Shown in pieces: positions 1 to 7,761 of a DNA stretch of 64,000 bases. The translations under genes were made by a program, and so were the position numbers. The notes under the pieces are model-generated. The model had not been told where the DNA came from and made no database searches. It saw nothing but the letters and a program-made list of their open reading frames with translations. How positions within the stretch are numbered: the first letter of the stretch is position 1; each line of letters starts with the position of its first letter. This DNA comes from Nocardioides sp. (lineage in GTDB: Bacteria > Actinomycetota > Actinomycetes > Propionibacteriales > Nocardioidaceae): the NCBI GenBank assembly GCA_020636915.1, contig JACJWV010000005.1, forward strand, positions 1 through 64,000, written 5' to 3'.

Positions 1-580
1 GCTCGACCAGGGTCTCGTGGTCCTCGGGATGGATCCGCTCGACGAGAGGGGTGCCCAGCAGCCCGTTGCCCGACCACCCGAAGAGCTTCGTGACGGCGGG
101 GCTGGCGTAGCTGACCAGGTGGTCCTCGTTGAGGACGATCGCCGCGTCGCTGGAGCGCTCCAGGAGGGGCCGGACGGCGTCGCCCAGGTTGAGCGACTGG
201 CCGACGATGCCGATGAGGTCACCGTCGCGGTAGATCCCCGCGTCGGTCACCAGCGCGTGGATCACCTCGCCGTCGCGCTGCTGGACGGCGAAGCCGCCCG
301 ACCAGGTCTTGCCGTGGCGCAGCGCCTCCATGATCTCGGCCGCGGTCTGCACCGACAGCTGCGGCACGGTGATCTCGCCGACGTTCTTCCCGATCACCTC
401 CGCGGACGTCCAGCCGTAGAGGTCCTCGGCGGCAGCGTTCCAGTAGAAGATCGTGCCGGCCGGGTCCGTGGCGATCACGGCCTGCCCGAGACCGTCGAGG
501 ACCTCGGCGGCGGTCGGGAGCAGCGCACGCACAGCGTCGCCCGGACGACGCTCTGGACTCGGCCTCATGCGACCCAGCAT
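1..580 (-). CDS. PAS-domain sensor protein (3' end outside window)
   Basis: Runs off the left edge, so only about 193 N-terminal residues are seen. It reads MLGRMRPSPERRPGD and then a PAS fold with the typical motifs GQAVIATDPAGTIFYWN, AAEDLYGWTSAEVIGKN and GGFAVQQRDGE. A second PAS repeat follows from about residue 140 (LERSSDAAIVLNEDHLVSY, FGWSGNGLLGTPLVERIHP). Tandem PAS domains at the N-terminus are usual in actinobacterial sensor kinases, GGDEF proteins and PP2C-type phosphatases; the output domain is not visible, so the activity cannot be named. ATG at 580 or the in-frame ATG at 568 could be the start, and neither has a strong ribosome binding site. No signal peptide or membrane segment is seen. 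It is co-directional with hsaF but separated from it by about 80 bp. Confidence 0.75.
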   Translation of the reverse strand, partial: MLGRMRPSPERRPGDAVRALLPTAAEVLDGLGQAVIATDPAGTIFYWNAAAEDLYGWTSAEVIGKNVGEITVPQLSVQTAAEIMEALRHGKTWSGGFAVQQRDGEVIHALVTDAGIYRDGDLIGIVGQSLNLGDAVRPLLERSSDAAIVLNEDHLVSYASPAVTKLFGWSGNGLLGTPLVERIHPEDHETLVE

Positions 581-593
581 GCGCCGCGCAGCA

Positions 594-610
594 GCCCCGC
601 GGCACGGGGC
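594..610. terminator. Short GC hairpin downstream of hsaF
   Basis: GCCCCG and CGGGGC form a perfect 6-bp stem with a 5-nt loop about 50 nt after the hsaF stop. This is a plausible end of the hsaE-hsaG-hsaF transcript. There is no T-run, which is normal for high-GC actinobacteria, so the call is tentative. Confidence 0.35.
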
Positions 611-658
611 GAAGGGCCCGAGCTCGCGAGCCGAGGTGCCTGACCGGCCCGCCGCTCC

Positions 659-1750
659 TCAGGAGTCGGCCAGCTCCTTGTCCTGCTCCGCTCGGAGCAT
701 CAGCGCGATGTCGATGAGCTGGTCCTCCTGGCCGCCGATGAGCTTGCGCCGGCCGGCCTCGAGCAGGATCTTCGCGCCCGAGACGCCGTAGCGGTCGGCC
801 GCGTTGCCGGCGTGCTTGAGGAACGACGAGTAGACGCCCGCGTAGCCCATCATCAGCGTCATCCGGTCCAGCTGGCACTCCTCGGGCATCGCCGGCTTGA
901 TGACGTCCTCGGAGGCGTCGACCACCTGCAGGAAGTCGACACCCGTGACCCAGCCGAGCTTGTCGCAGACCCCGATGAACGCCTCCAGGGGCGTGTTGCC
1001 GGCGCCGGCGCCGAAGCGGCGGACGGACCCGTCGATCTGGGTCGCCCCGGCGCGGGCGGCGATGACGGTGTTGGCGACCCCGAGGCCGAGGTTCTCGTGA
1101 CCGTGGAACCCGACGTCGGCCTGGGAGCCGATCTCGGCGACGAGCGCCGACACCCGGTCCGCGGTCTGCTCCATGATCAGCGCGCCGGCCGAGTCCACGA
1201 CGTACACGCACTGGCAGCCGGCGTCGACCATGGTCCGCGCCTGCTTCGCCAGCACCTCGGGCGGTTGCGTGTGGCTCATCATCAAGAACCCGACGGTCTC
1301 GAGCCCGAGGTCGCGCGCCAGCCCGAAGTGCTGGATCGACACGTCGGCCTCGGTGCAGTGGGTCGCGATCCGGCAGATCTGGCCGCCGTTGTCCTGCGCC
1401 GCGCGGATGTCGTCCTTGGTGCCGACGCCCGGGAGCATGAGGAACGCGATCTTCGCGCGCTTCGCGGTCTCGGCCGCGATCCGGATCAGCTCCTGCTCCC
1501 ACGTCTTGCTGAAGCCGTAGTTGAAGGACGAGCCGCCGAGCCCGTCGCCATGGGTGACCTCGATGACGGGGACGCCGGAGGCGTCGAGCGCCTCGACGAT
1601 GTCGTGGCACTCCTGCGCGGTGAACTGGTGCCGCTTGTGGTGCGACCCGTCCCGCAGGCAGGTGTCGGTCAGGCGGAGGTCGAGGTGGCCCCAGGGGTCG
1701 TCGCCGTGTGTCCCGGACCAGGTTCGCTCGAGCGCGTTGATGGCGGTCAT
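659..1750 (-). CDS. hsaF: 4-hydroxy-2-oxovalerate aldolase
   Basis: 363 aa, the usual length of the BphI/DmpG/HsaF family. These are DRE-TIM metallo-aldolases that split 4-hydroxy-2-oxoacids to pyruvate and an aldehyde, which is channelled to the partner dehydrogenase. In sterol degradation the substrate is 4-hydroxy-2-oxohexanoate from rings C and D, giving pyruvate and propanal. Visible signatures are TDTCLRDGSHHKRH (residues 28-41, catalytic Arg, metal Asp and base His), VVDSAGA (185-190) and the metal-binding GFHGHEN (His216, His218). The C-terminal region matches the communication domain that contacts HsaG. It is the last gene of the hsaE-hsaG-hsaF operon and starts 1 nt after the hsaG stop. 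The order matches M. tuberculosis Rv3534c-Rv3536c. Confidence 0.95.
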   Translation of the reverse strand: MTAINALERTWSGTHGDDPWGHLDLRLTDTCLRDGSHHKRHQFTAQECHDIVEALDASGVPVIEVTHGDGLGGSSFNYGFSKTWEQELIRIAAETAKRAKIAFLMLPGVGTKDDIRAAQDNGGQICRIATHCTEADVSIQHFGLARDLGLETVGFLMMSHTQPPEVLAKQARTMVDAGCQCVYVVDSAGALIMEQTADRVSALVAEIGSQADVGFHGHENLGLGVANTVIAARAGATQIDGSVRRFGAGAGNTPLEAFIGVCDKLGWVTGVDFLQVVDASEDVIKPAMPEECQLDRMTLMMGYAGVYSSFLKHAGNAADRYGVSGAKILLEAGRRKLIGGQEDQLIDIALMLRAEQDKELADS

Positions 1751-1751
1751 C

Positions 1752-2684
1752 TCATGCCTCCGAGAGGATCGAGCGGGCGATGTTCTCGCCGACGCGAGTC
1801 GCGGCGGCGGTCATGATGTCGAGGTTGCCGGAGTACGGCGGCAGGTAGTCGCCCGCGCCCTCCACCTCGACGAACACCGAGACCTTGAGCTGGCCGCGGG
1901 TGGCGGGCGAGGGGTCGTCGAGCTGCGGCTCCTGCAGCAGCCGGTAGCCGGGCACGTACTCCTGCACGGCCCGCTCCATCGCGAACACCGACTGCAGGAT
2001 CGCGTCGCGGTCGGTGTCAGGCGGGACCGCGCAGAAGATCGTGTCGCGCATGATCATCGGCGGCTCGGCCGGGTTGAGGATGATGATCGCCTTCCCCTGC
2101 TCGGCGCCACCGATCTCCTCGACACCCCGGGCGGTCGTGCGGGTGAACTCGTCGATGTTCGCGCGGGTGCCGGGCCCCGCGGAGACCGACGAGACCGAGG
2201 CGACGATCTCGGCGTACGACACCCCGCCGAACGGCGCCGCCGCCTGCGAGACCGCCGCGACCATCGGGATCGTCGCCTGGCCGCCACAGGTGATCATGTT
2301 GACGTTCATCGCGTCGAGGTGCTCCTCGCCGTTGACCGGCGGGATCACGGCCGGGCCGACGGCGGCCGGGGTCAGGTCGACCGCGCGGATGCCCGCCTCC
2401 TCGTAGCGCGGCGCGTACTCGCGGTGCACGTAGGCCGAGGTCGCCTCGAAGATCAGTTCGGGGAGCTCGTCCTGCTTCAGCAGCCAGTCGACCCCCTCGT
2501 GGCTGGCGACCAGGCCTCGCTCGGCAGCGAGGCGCAGACCCTCGCTGGTCGGATCGACGCCGATCATCCAGCGCGGCTCGATGCTCCCCCCGTTCTCGGC
2601 GCTGCGGAGCAGCTTGTACATCAGATCGGTGCCGATGTTGCCCGGGCCGACGATGGCGGCGGTCCTCTTGCCCACGGTGGTCAC
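1752..2684 (-). CDS. hsaG: Acylating acetaldehyde/propanal dehydrogenase
   Basis: 310 aa from a GTG start whose bases overlap the hsaE stop (GTGA). A longer open frame continues upstream, but that stretch lies inside hsaE and is not family sequence. The enzyme oxidises the aldehyde delivered by HsaF to acyl-CoA with NAD+ and CoA. The N-terminal nucleotide fold is AAIVGPGNIGTDLMYKLL (residues 9-26). The catalytic cysteine is Cys133 in NMITCGGQATIPM, close to Cys131/132 of BphJ/DmpF. The dimerisation half contains SVSSVSAGPGTRANID. It should form a heterotetramer with HsaF, and in the cholesterol pathway it makes propionyl-CoA. The three-gene operon is presumably driven from the KstR-box promoter at 3.5 kb. 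Confidence 0.95.
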   Translation of the reverse strand: MTTVGKRTAAIVGPGNIGTDLMYKLLRSAENGGSIEPRWMIGVDPTSEGLRLAAERGLVASHEGVDWLLKQDELPELIFEATSAYVHREYAPRYEEAGIRAVDLTPAAVGPAVIPPVNGEEHLDAMNVNMITCGGQATIPMVAAVSQAAAPFGGVSYAEIVASVSSVSAGPGTRANIDEFTRTTARGVEEIGGAEQGKAIIILNPAEPPMIMRDTIFCAVPPDTDRDAILQSVFAMERAVQEYVPGYRLLQEPQLDDPSPATRGQLKVSVFVEVEGAGDYLPPYSGNLDIMTAAATRVGENIARSILSEA

Positions 2685-3505
2685 TCCTCGAACTCGACGG
2701 ACAGCGGCTCGAACCCGCTGATGGACGCCACGACCCGGTCCCCCGGGGCGAACGGCACGAAGGGGCCCAGCGCCCCGGACAGGACGACCTGGCCGGCCCG
2801 CAGCGGGTCGCCGAAGCGGTGGCACTGCACGGCCAGCCAGCGCAGCGCCTCCAGCGGGTCGCCGAGGCAGGCGGCGCCGGTGCCGCTGGACCGGACCTCG
2901 CCGTTGATCGTCAGCGACATCTCGACGTCCACCGGCTCGATCCCTGCTGCGGCCGGGGCCAGCGGGCGGCCCTCGCGGCCGACGACGTAGAGGCCGCTCG
3001 AGGCGTTGTCGGCGACGGTGTCGGTGAACGTGATCGCCCACTGGTCGATCCGCGAGTCGACGATCTCCAGTGCCGGCAGCGCCACCTCGACCGCCGCGCG
3101 GACCGCGTCCGCCGTGATCTCGTCCTCAGACGCCGGGGCGATGTCGCTGCCGAGCCGGAACGCCACCTCGGCCTCGACGCGCGGCTGCAGCAGTCGCTCC
3201 ATCGAGATCGGGCCGCCCCCGGGGGCGGCGCCCGCGGAGACGTCCATGTCGTCGAGCAGGTAGCCGAAGTCGGGCTGGTCGACGCCGAGCTGGTCCTGGA
3301 CCGCCTTCGACGTCGCGCCGATCTTGCGCCCGACCACGGTGGCGCCGCCCGCCAGCCGGGCCTGCACGAGCCCCTGCTGGACGGCGTACGCCGCCGCCAG
3401 GTCGTCGGTGCCGATCAGGTCGCGCACGGGCGGGCACGGGACGCGCGTCGCGGCGGCGTCCGCCAGGCGCGTCACAGCGGCGTGGATCGAGTCGGGTGTG
3501 GCCAC
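2681..3505 (-). CDS. hsaE: 2-hydroxypenta-2,4-dienoate hydratase family (2-hydroxyhexa-2,4-dienoate hydratase)
   Basis: 274 aa of the fumarylacetoacetase-fold MhpD/BphH family. It hydrates the 2-hydroxy-2,4-dienoate released by the meta-cleavage product hydrolase (HsaD) to the 4-hydroxy-2-oxoacid used by HsaF. The family core is GRKIGATSKAVQDQLGVDQP, with metal-ligand region QPRVEAEVAFRLG (E-x-E) and a C-terminal LSGALGPFVPFAPGDRV. I chose the GTG at 3505 (VATPDSIHAAV). The open frame continues upstream through the KstR operator and into kstD, which cannot be the real N-terminus. It is the first gene of the hsaEGF operon, divergent from kstD, with the operator only 10 bp upstream of this start. 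Confidence 0.93.
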   Translation of the reverse strand: MATPDSIHAAVTRLADAAATRVPCPPVRDLIGTDDLAAAYAVQQGLVQARLAGGATVVGRKIGATSKAVQDQLGVDQPDFGYLLDDMDVSAGAAPGGGPISMERLLQPRVEAEVAFRLGSDIAPASEDEITADAVRAAVEVALPALEIVDSRIDQWAITFTDTVADNASSGLYVVGREGRPLAPAAAGIEPVDVEMSLTINGEVRSSGTGAACLGDPLEALRWLAVQCHRFGDPLRAGQVVLSGALGPFVPFAPGDRVVASISGFEPLSVEFEE

Positions 3506-3515
3506 CGGACCACAG

Positions 3516-3529
3516 TAGAACCTGTTACA
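3516..3529. promoter_or_regulatory. KstR operator between hsaE and kstD
   Basis: TAGAACCTGTTACA is an exact match to the KstR consensus TnnAACnnGTTnnA. It lies 10 bp from both the hsaE GTG and the kstD ATG, so a bound repressor would block both divergent transcripts. kstR is encoded at 35.8 kb in this window. Confidence 0.9.
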
Positions 3530-3539
3530 GTTTTGCGCC

Positions 3540-5285
3540 ATGGCGACCCCCCTCCCGGCCTCGCTCCCGGCTCCCCTGCCGTCGAGCGTCGACGTCGTCG
3601 TCGTGGGCGCTGGCGGCGCCGGCATGTCCGCGGCTCTCGCGGCGGCCGCGCGCGGCCTCGACACGGTGCTGCTGGAGAAGAGCTCCTACTTCGGCGGCTC
3701 GACCGCCCGCAGCGGCGGCGGCGTCTGGATCCCGAACAACTACGCGCTGCAGGCCGCCGGGCAGGGTGACGACCCCGAGCTGTCCAAGCTCTACCTCGAC
3801 TCGATCGTCGGCGACGTCGTCCCCAAGGTGCGCCGCGACACCTACCTCGAGCGCGGTCCCGAGGTGCTCGACTTCATCCGGGCCCGCACCCCGCTGCGGT
3901 TCACCTGGGTGCCGCAGTACGCCGACTACCACCCCGAGGCACCCGGGGGCCGGGCCGCGGGGCGGTCGGCCGAGCCGGTCCCGATGGACGCGCGGTTCCT
4001 CGGCGAGGAGCTCGAGCGCCTCCACCCCCAGTACACAAAGGCGCCGGCCAACCTGATCGTCACCCAGGCCGACTTCCGCAAGATCAGCCTGGGCCTGCGC
4101 ACGGTCCGCGGTCCCCTGACGATGGCCAAGGTGCTCCTGCGCCGCATCGTCAGCCTGCTCCGCGGCCAGAAGATGTTCGCGATGGGCAACGCGATCGCCA
4201 TCGGGCTGCGCAAGGGGCTGATGGACGCGGGCGTCCCGGTCCACTACGACACCGAGCTCACGGACCTGGTCATCGAGGACGGCCGCGTGGTCGGCGTACG
4301 CGTGCGCCGGGACGGCGAGGAGGCCGTCGTCCGCGCCCGCCGCGGCGTGATCCTCGGCAGCGGCGGGTTCGAGAAGAACCTCGAGATGCGCGAGAAGTAC
4401 CAGCCGCAGCCGACGTCGGTCGACTGGACGACCGGGTCGCAGTTCAACACCGGTGGCGGGATCCTCGCCGGGATCGCCGCCGGCGCCCAGACCGACCTGA
4501 TGGACGACGCCTGGTGGGGGCCGACGATCCCGCTGCCGTCCGGGCCGTGGTTCTGCCTGGCCGAGCGCAACCTGCCGGGCTCGATCATCGTCAACCAGGC
4601 GGGCCAGCGCTTCATGAACGAGGCGCTGCCCTACGTCGAGGCCGTGCACGAGATCTACCGCGGCGAGGCGACCGGCGTCGGGCACGTCCCGGCCTGGATG
4701 GTCATCGACCAGCGCTACCGCAACCGCTACCTCTTCGCCGGCCTCTCGCCGCGCCAGCCCTTCCCGGGCCGCTGGTACAAGAACGGCACGGTGGTCAAGG
4801 CCGCGACGCTGGAGGAGCTGGCCGCGCAGATCGACGTGCCGCCGGGCGCTCTCACCGAGACGGTCCGGCGGTTCAACGGCTTCGCCGAGACCGGCGTCGA
4901 CGCCGACTTCCACCGCGGCGAGAGCGCCTACGACAAGTACTACTCCGACCCCACCGTGAAGCCGAACCCGTCGCTGCACGTCATCGACCAGGCGCCGTTC
5001 TACGCGGTCAAGATCGTACCCGGCGACCTCGGGACCAAGGGCGGCCTCGTCACCGACGAGCGCGCCCGCGTGGTGCGGGCGGACGGGTCGGTGGTCACCG
5101 GGCTGTACGCCGCCGGCAACTGCTCCGCGGCCGTGATGGGTCGCACCTACGCGGGCCCCGGGGCCACCATCGGCCCCGCCCTGACCTTCGGCTACCTCGC
5201 GGCCGAGACGATCGCCGAGGAGGCAGTGACCGCCCTCGGGGGCGACGCGACCGACGACGACACGACCAGCCGGGAGACCGCCTGA
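3540..5285 (+). CDS. kstD: 3-ketosteroid delta1-dehydrogenase
   Basis: 581 aa FAD flavoprotein that introduces the C1-C2 double bond into 3-ketosteroids, needed before ring B opening. The N-terminal dinucleotide motif is VVVVGAGGAGMSAALAAA (from residue 19), followed by LEKSSYFGGSTARSGGGVW. The C-terminal FAD and active-site segment is GLYAAGNCSAAVMGRTYAGP then ATIGPALTFGYLAAE, which holds the catalytic Tyr and Gly of the KstD family. A central substrate domain (about 290-470) includes GSIIVNQAGQRFMNEALPYV. The length agrees with KstD enzymes (510-580 aa). The ATG start lies 10 bp after the KstR box. It overlaps the next gene (TGATG) and is in the same order as M. tuberculosis Rv3537-Rv3538. 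Confidence 0.96.
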   Translation: MATPLPASLPAPLPSSVDVVVVGAGGAGMSAALAAAARGLDTVLLEKSSYFGGSTARSGGGVWIPNNYALQAAGQGDDPELSKLYLDSIVGDVVPKVRRDTYLERGPEVLDFIRARTPLRFTWVPQYADYHPEAPGGRAAGRSAEPVPMDARFLGEELERLHPQYTKAPANLIVTQADFRKISLGLRTVRGPLTMAKVLLRRIVSLLRGQKMFAMGNAIAIGLRKGLMDAGVPVHYDTELTDLVIEDGRVVGVRVRRDGEEAVVRARRGVILGSGGFEKNLEMREKYQPQPTSVDWTTGSQFNTGGGILAGIAAGAQTDLMDDAWWGPTIPLPSGPWFCLAERNLPGSIIVNQAGQRFMNEALPYVEAVHEIYRGEATGVGHVPAWMVIDQRYRNRYLFAGLSPRQPFPGRWYKNGTVVKAATLEELAAQIDVPPGALTETVRRFNGFAETGVDADFHRGESAYDKYYSDPTVKPNPSLHVIDQAPFYAVKIVPGDLGTKGGLVTDERARVVRADGSVVTGLYAAGNCSAAVMGRTYAGPGATIGPALTFGYLAAETIAEEAVTALGGDATDDDTTSRETA

Positions 5286-6136
5286 TGCCCATCGACCCCG
5301 ACGTCGCGATCGGTGCCGAGCTCGGCTCGCTCGACTTCAGCTGGTCCGACAGCGACGTGCTGCTCTACCACCTCGCGATCGGGGCGACCGACCTGTCGTA
5401 CACGCTCGAGGGCCCGGCGCTCCAGGTGCTGCCCTCCTTCGGCGTGGTCGCGCCGACGTTCCACGTCACCGACCCGCCGCCGCTCGACCTGCCCGGCTGC
5501 GACATCAACCTCGCCCAGGTCGTCCACGGGTCGCAGTCGATCGCGGTCGAGGGGCCGATCCCGACCTCCGGCTCGGCCACGGTCTCGGTCCGCATCAGCG
5601 AGATCTGGGACAAGGGCAAGGCCGCGGTCATCTGGCAGGAGGGGGTCGCCACCTCCCCCGCAGGCGAGCGGTTGTGGACCACCCGCTCCTCGATCTTCGT
5701 CCGTGGCGAAGGCGGGTGGGGCGGCGACCGCGGCTCGTCGACCCCGGTCGAGCTCCCCGACCGCGCGCCGGACCTCGACACGACGTACGACGTCCTCCCC
5801 CAGCAGGCCCTGCTCTACCGCCTCTGCGGCGACCGCAACCCGCTGCACGCCGACCCGGACTTCGCCGCGATGGCCGGCTTCCCGGCGCCCATCCTCCACG
5901 GCCTGTGCTCCTACGGCATCGTGCTGCGCACCCTGACCGACGGGCTCCTCGGCGGCGACGCCTCGCGGGTCGCCGGCTTCGGCGTGAAGTTCGCCGGGGT
6001 GGTCTACCCCGGGGAGACGATTCGCACCCGGGCGTGGCTCGAGGACGGCAGGATCGTGGCGTCCGCGACCGTCGCGGGCGGCGAGCGTGACGACGCCCCG
6101 GTGCTCGGTGACGTCGTGCTCACGCCGTCGGGCTGA
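5285..6136 (+). CDS. Double-hotdog MaoC-type enoyl-CoA hydratase of steroid catabolism
   Basis: 283 aa with an N-terminal decorated hotdog repeat and a C-terminal catalytic MaoC hotdog. The hydratase-2 motif sits in LLYRLCGDRNPLHADPDFA then GFPAPILHGLCSYGI, with the Asp and His of the (R)-specific hydratase site. The closest recognised relative by context and length is M. tuberculosis Rv3538 (about 286 aa, next to kstD), a 17-beta-HSD4-type hydratase that has been linked to side-chain beta-oxidation of sterol CoA esters (I recall the name ChsH3, and am not certain of it). It begins inside the kstD stop codon, so the two are translationally coupled and under the same KstR promoter. Confidence 0.85.
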   Translation: MPIDPDVAIGAELGSLDFSWSDSDVLLYHLAIGATDLSYTLEGPALQVLPSFGVVAPTFHVTDPPPLDLPGCDINLAQVVHGSQSIAVEGPIPTSGSATVSVRISEIWDKGKAAVIWQEGVATSPAGERLWTTRSSIFVRGEGGWGGDRGSSTPVELPDRAPDLDTTYDVLPQQALLYRLCGDRNPLHADPDFAAMAGFPAPILHGLCSYGIVLRTLTDGLLGGDASRVAGFGVKFAGVVYPGETIRTRAWLEDGRIVASATVAGGERDDAPVLGDVVLTPSG

Positions 6137-6155
6137 GCACCACCCAGGAGCATCC

Positions 6156-7646
6156 ATGTCCGGTCGCAGCCGCTGGCCGAGCCTCGTCGTCGCCGTCGTG
6201 GCGGCGACCGCGATCGCGGGGATCCCACCCGGCGCCGGTGTCGCGGCCCCGGAACCCGGCCCGGTGGCCGCCGCGAGGGTGACCCCCCAGCTGGACACCC
6301 AGGTCTCGTTCCCGACCCGGACCGTGCGTGACGCGGACGGTGACACCCTGCTGGCCGACGCCTCGGGACGCGCGCTCCAGCTCCACGGCGCCAACCTGGG
6401 CAAGACGGACGACATCACCGAGCAGGACGTCGCCGACCTGGGTGCCGCCGGCTTCACCCTGCTCCGACTGCCGATCCAGTGGAGCAAGCTCGAGCCCACC
6501 CAGGGCGGTCACGACGCGGCGTACCTCCAGCACATCGAGGACGTCCTCGCCTGGGCGGACCGGTACGGCCTCCTGGTGATCGTCGACTGGCACCAGGACG
6601 TCTACGGGCCCTACTTCCCCGGCTTCGACGGTGCGCCCGAGTGGACCACCCGCACCGACGGCAAGGTCTTCACCCCCGACCCGGGGAACTGGTTCAACAA
6701 CTACTTCGACCCGGCGGTCACGGCGGCCTTCACCCACCTGTGGAACGACCCGGACCTCCGGCAGGCCCAGGTGGACGCCTGGACCTACCTCGCCGAGCAG
6801 CTCGCAGGATCACCGGCCCTGCTGGGCTACGACCTGTTCAACGAGCCGATGTGGACCTCGAGCGACTTCGACGTCAACGAGCTCCCGGCGATGTACGGCC
6901 GGGTGATCGCGGGGATCCGCACCGTCGACCAGCGCTCCTGGCTGTGGATCGAGCCGACGGTGCTCGTCGGCGAGGGACTGCCGACGGGCCTGCCGGACAT
7001 CGACGACCCGCGCCACGGCGCCGACCGCATCGGCTACGCCCCGCACGCCTACTCCACCTCTGTCGAGGACGGCGGCGACTTCGACGTCTCGAGCGGCTGG
7101 GTCGCGTCCTACGAGTCGCTGATCACGGAGTACCCGCGCGAGCACCACCTGCCGGTGATCATCGGCGAGTGGGGGCCGGTGGCCGCGAATGCCGACCACC
7201 CGGGGAACGTCGTGCTGGTGGCGCGGCAGACCGCGAGCTTCGCCCGCTTCGCGACGGGGTGGGCGATCTGGTACGGCTGCCGGTCGGCGGACGGCGGCGG
7301 CTACTGCCTGTTCTCCGACGCCGCCGGCCACATCGACCCGGGGCGTGCAGCGGCCGCGCGACCCTACCCGCTGGTCCTCGGCGGCCGGGCGGTCGCCGAG
7401 CAAGCCGGCCCCGGCCGCTACCAGCTGCGCTACCGCCCGTCGGGTGGTACGACGACGCAGGTCGTGGTGCCGAGCGGCTTCGCCGACCACCCGGTCGTCT
7501 CTCTCACCGACGCCCGCGGCCACCGGGTCGACGCCCGTGTCACGGTCTCCGCGCCGACCCGCACCGGCGCCCGCACCGTGACCATCCGGCCTCGCGGTCC
7601 GGTGGCCTCGACCTGGACGCTCCGGGTCGGACGGCACCCGGCCTGA
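6156..7646 (+). CDS. Secreted GH5 glycosidase (endoglycoceramidase-like)
   Basis: 496 aa. ATG at 6156 follows AGGAG by 5 nt, 19 bp after the hydratase stop. The signal peptide is SLVVAVVAATAIAGIPPG, with an AGVAAPEP cleavage region. The (beta/alpha)8 GH5 domain has LHGANLGK (start of strand 1), LRLPIQWSKLEP, VIVDWHQDVYGPYF, the acid/base NEP motif LFNEPMW (Glu230) and the nucleophile IIGEWGP (Glu338). From about residue 410 a beta-sandwich C-terminal domain follows, as in endoglycoceramidases. This subgroup cleaves glucosides and glycans from lipids (glycosphingolipids; in fungi also steryl glucosides). Position as the third gene of the kstD operon suggests a glycosylated sterol or glycolipid substrate, which is inference. 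Glycosidase class is clear; substrate is not. Confidence 0.85.
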   Translation: MSGRSRWPSLVVAVVAATAIAGIPPGAGVAAPEPGPVAAARVTPQLDTQVSFPTRTVRDADGDTLLADASGRALQLHGANLGKTDDITEQDVADLGAAGFTLLRLPIQWSKLEPTQGGHDAAYLQHIEDVLAWADRYGLLVIVDWHQDVYGPYFPGFDGAPEWTTRTDGKVFTPDPGNWFNNYFDPAVTAAFTHLWNDPDLRQAQVDAWTYLAEQLAGSPALLGYDLFNEPMWTSSDFDVNELPAMYGRVIAGIRTVDQRSWLWIEPTVLVGEGLPTGLPDIDDPRHGADRIGYAPHAYSTSVEDGGDFDVSSGWVASYESLITEYPREHHLPVIIGEWGPVAANADHPGNVVLVARQTASFARFATGWAIWYGCRSADGGGYCLFSDAAGHIDPGRAAAARPYPLVLGGRAVAEQAGPGRYQLRYRPSGGTTTQVVVPSGFADHPVVSLTDARGHRVDARVTVSAPTRTGARTVTIRPRGPVASTWTLRVGRHPA

Positions 7647-7648
7647 CC

Positions 7649-7761
7649 GTCGAGTCGAGAGTTCCGTCGGTCGAGTCGAGAGTTCCGTCGGTCGAGTCGA
7701 GAGTTCTGGCCACCGGGACGGCAGGAAGTCTCGATTGAACCGACGGAAGTCTCGATTCAAC
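7649..7761. repeat. 21-bp tandem/inverted repeat array (copy 1)
   Basis: Nearly three forward copies of a 21-bp unit (GTCGAGTCGAGAGTTCC plus GTCG, starting at 7649, 7670 and 7691). A spacer of about 20 bp follows, then about two copies of the same unit in reverse orientation (GAAGTCTCGATT..., 7725-7761). The array fills the whole gap between the convergent GH5 gene (stop 7646) and the yceH fusion (stop codon 7757-7759, inside the repeat). The arms can pair into a long hairpin, so a bidirectional terminator is plausible. A second copy lies at 17353-17467. Confidence 0.85.

Noticed and set aside
2685..3041. Longer N-terminus for hsaG
   Set aside because: The extension lies within hsaE in another frame. 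The GTG overlapping the hsaE stop gives the normal family length.
3506..3664. Longer N-terminus for hsaE
   Set aside because: It would cover the KstR operator and the start of kstD, and the added residues are not family sequence.
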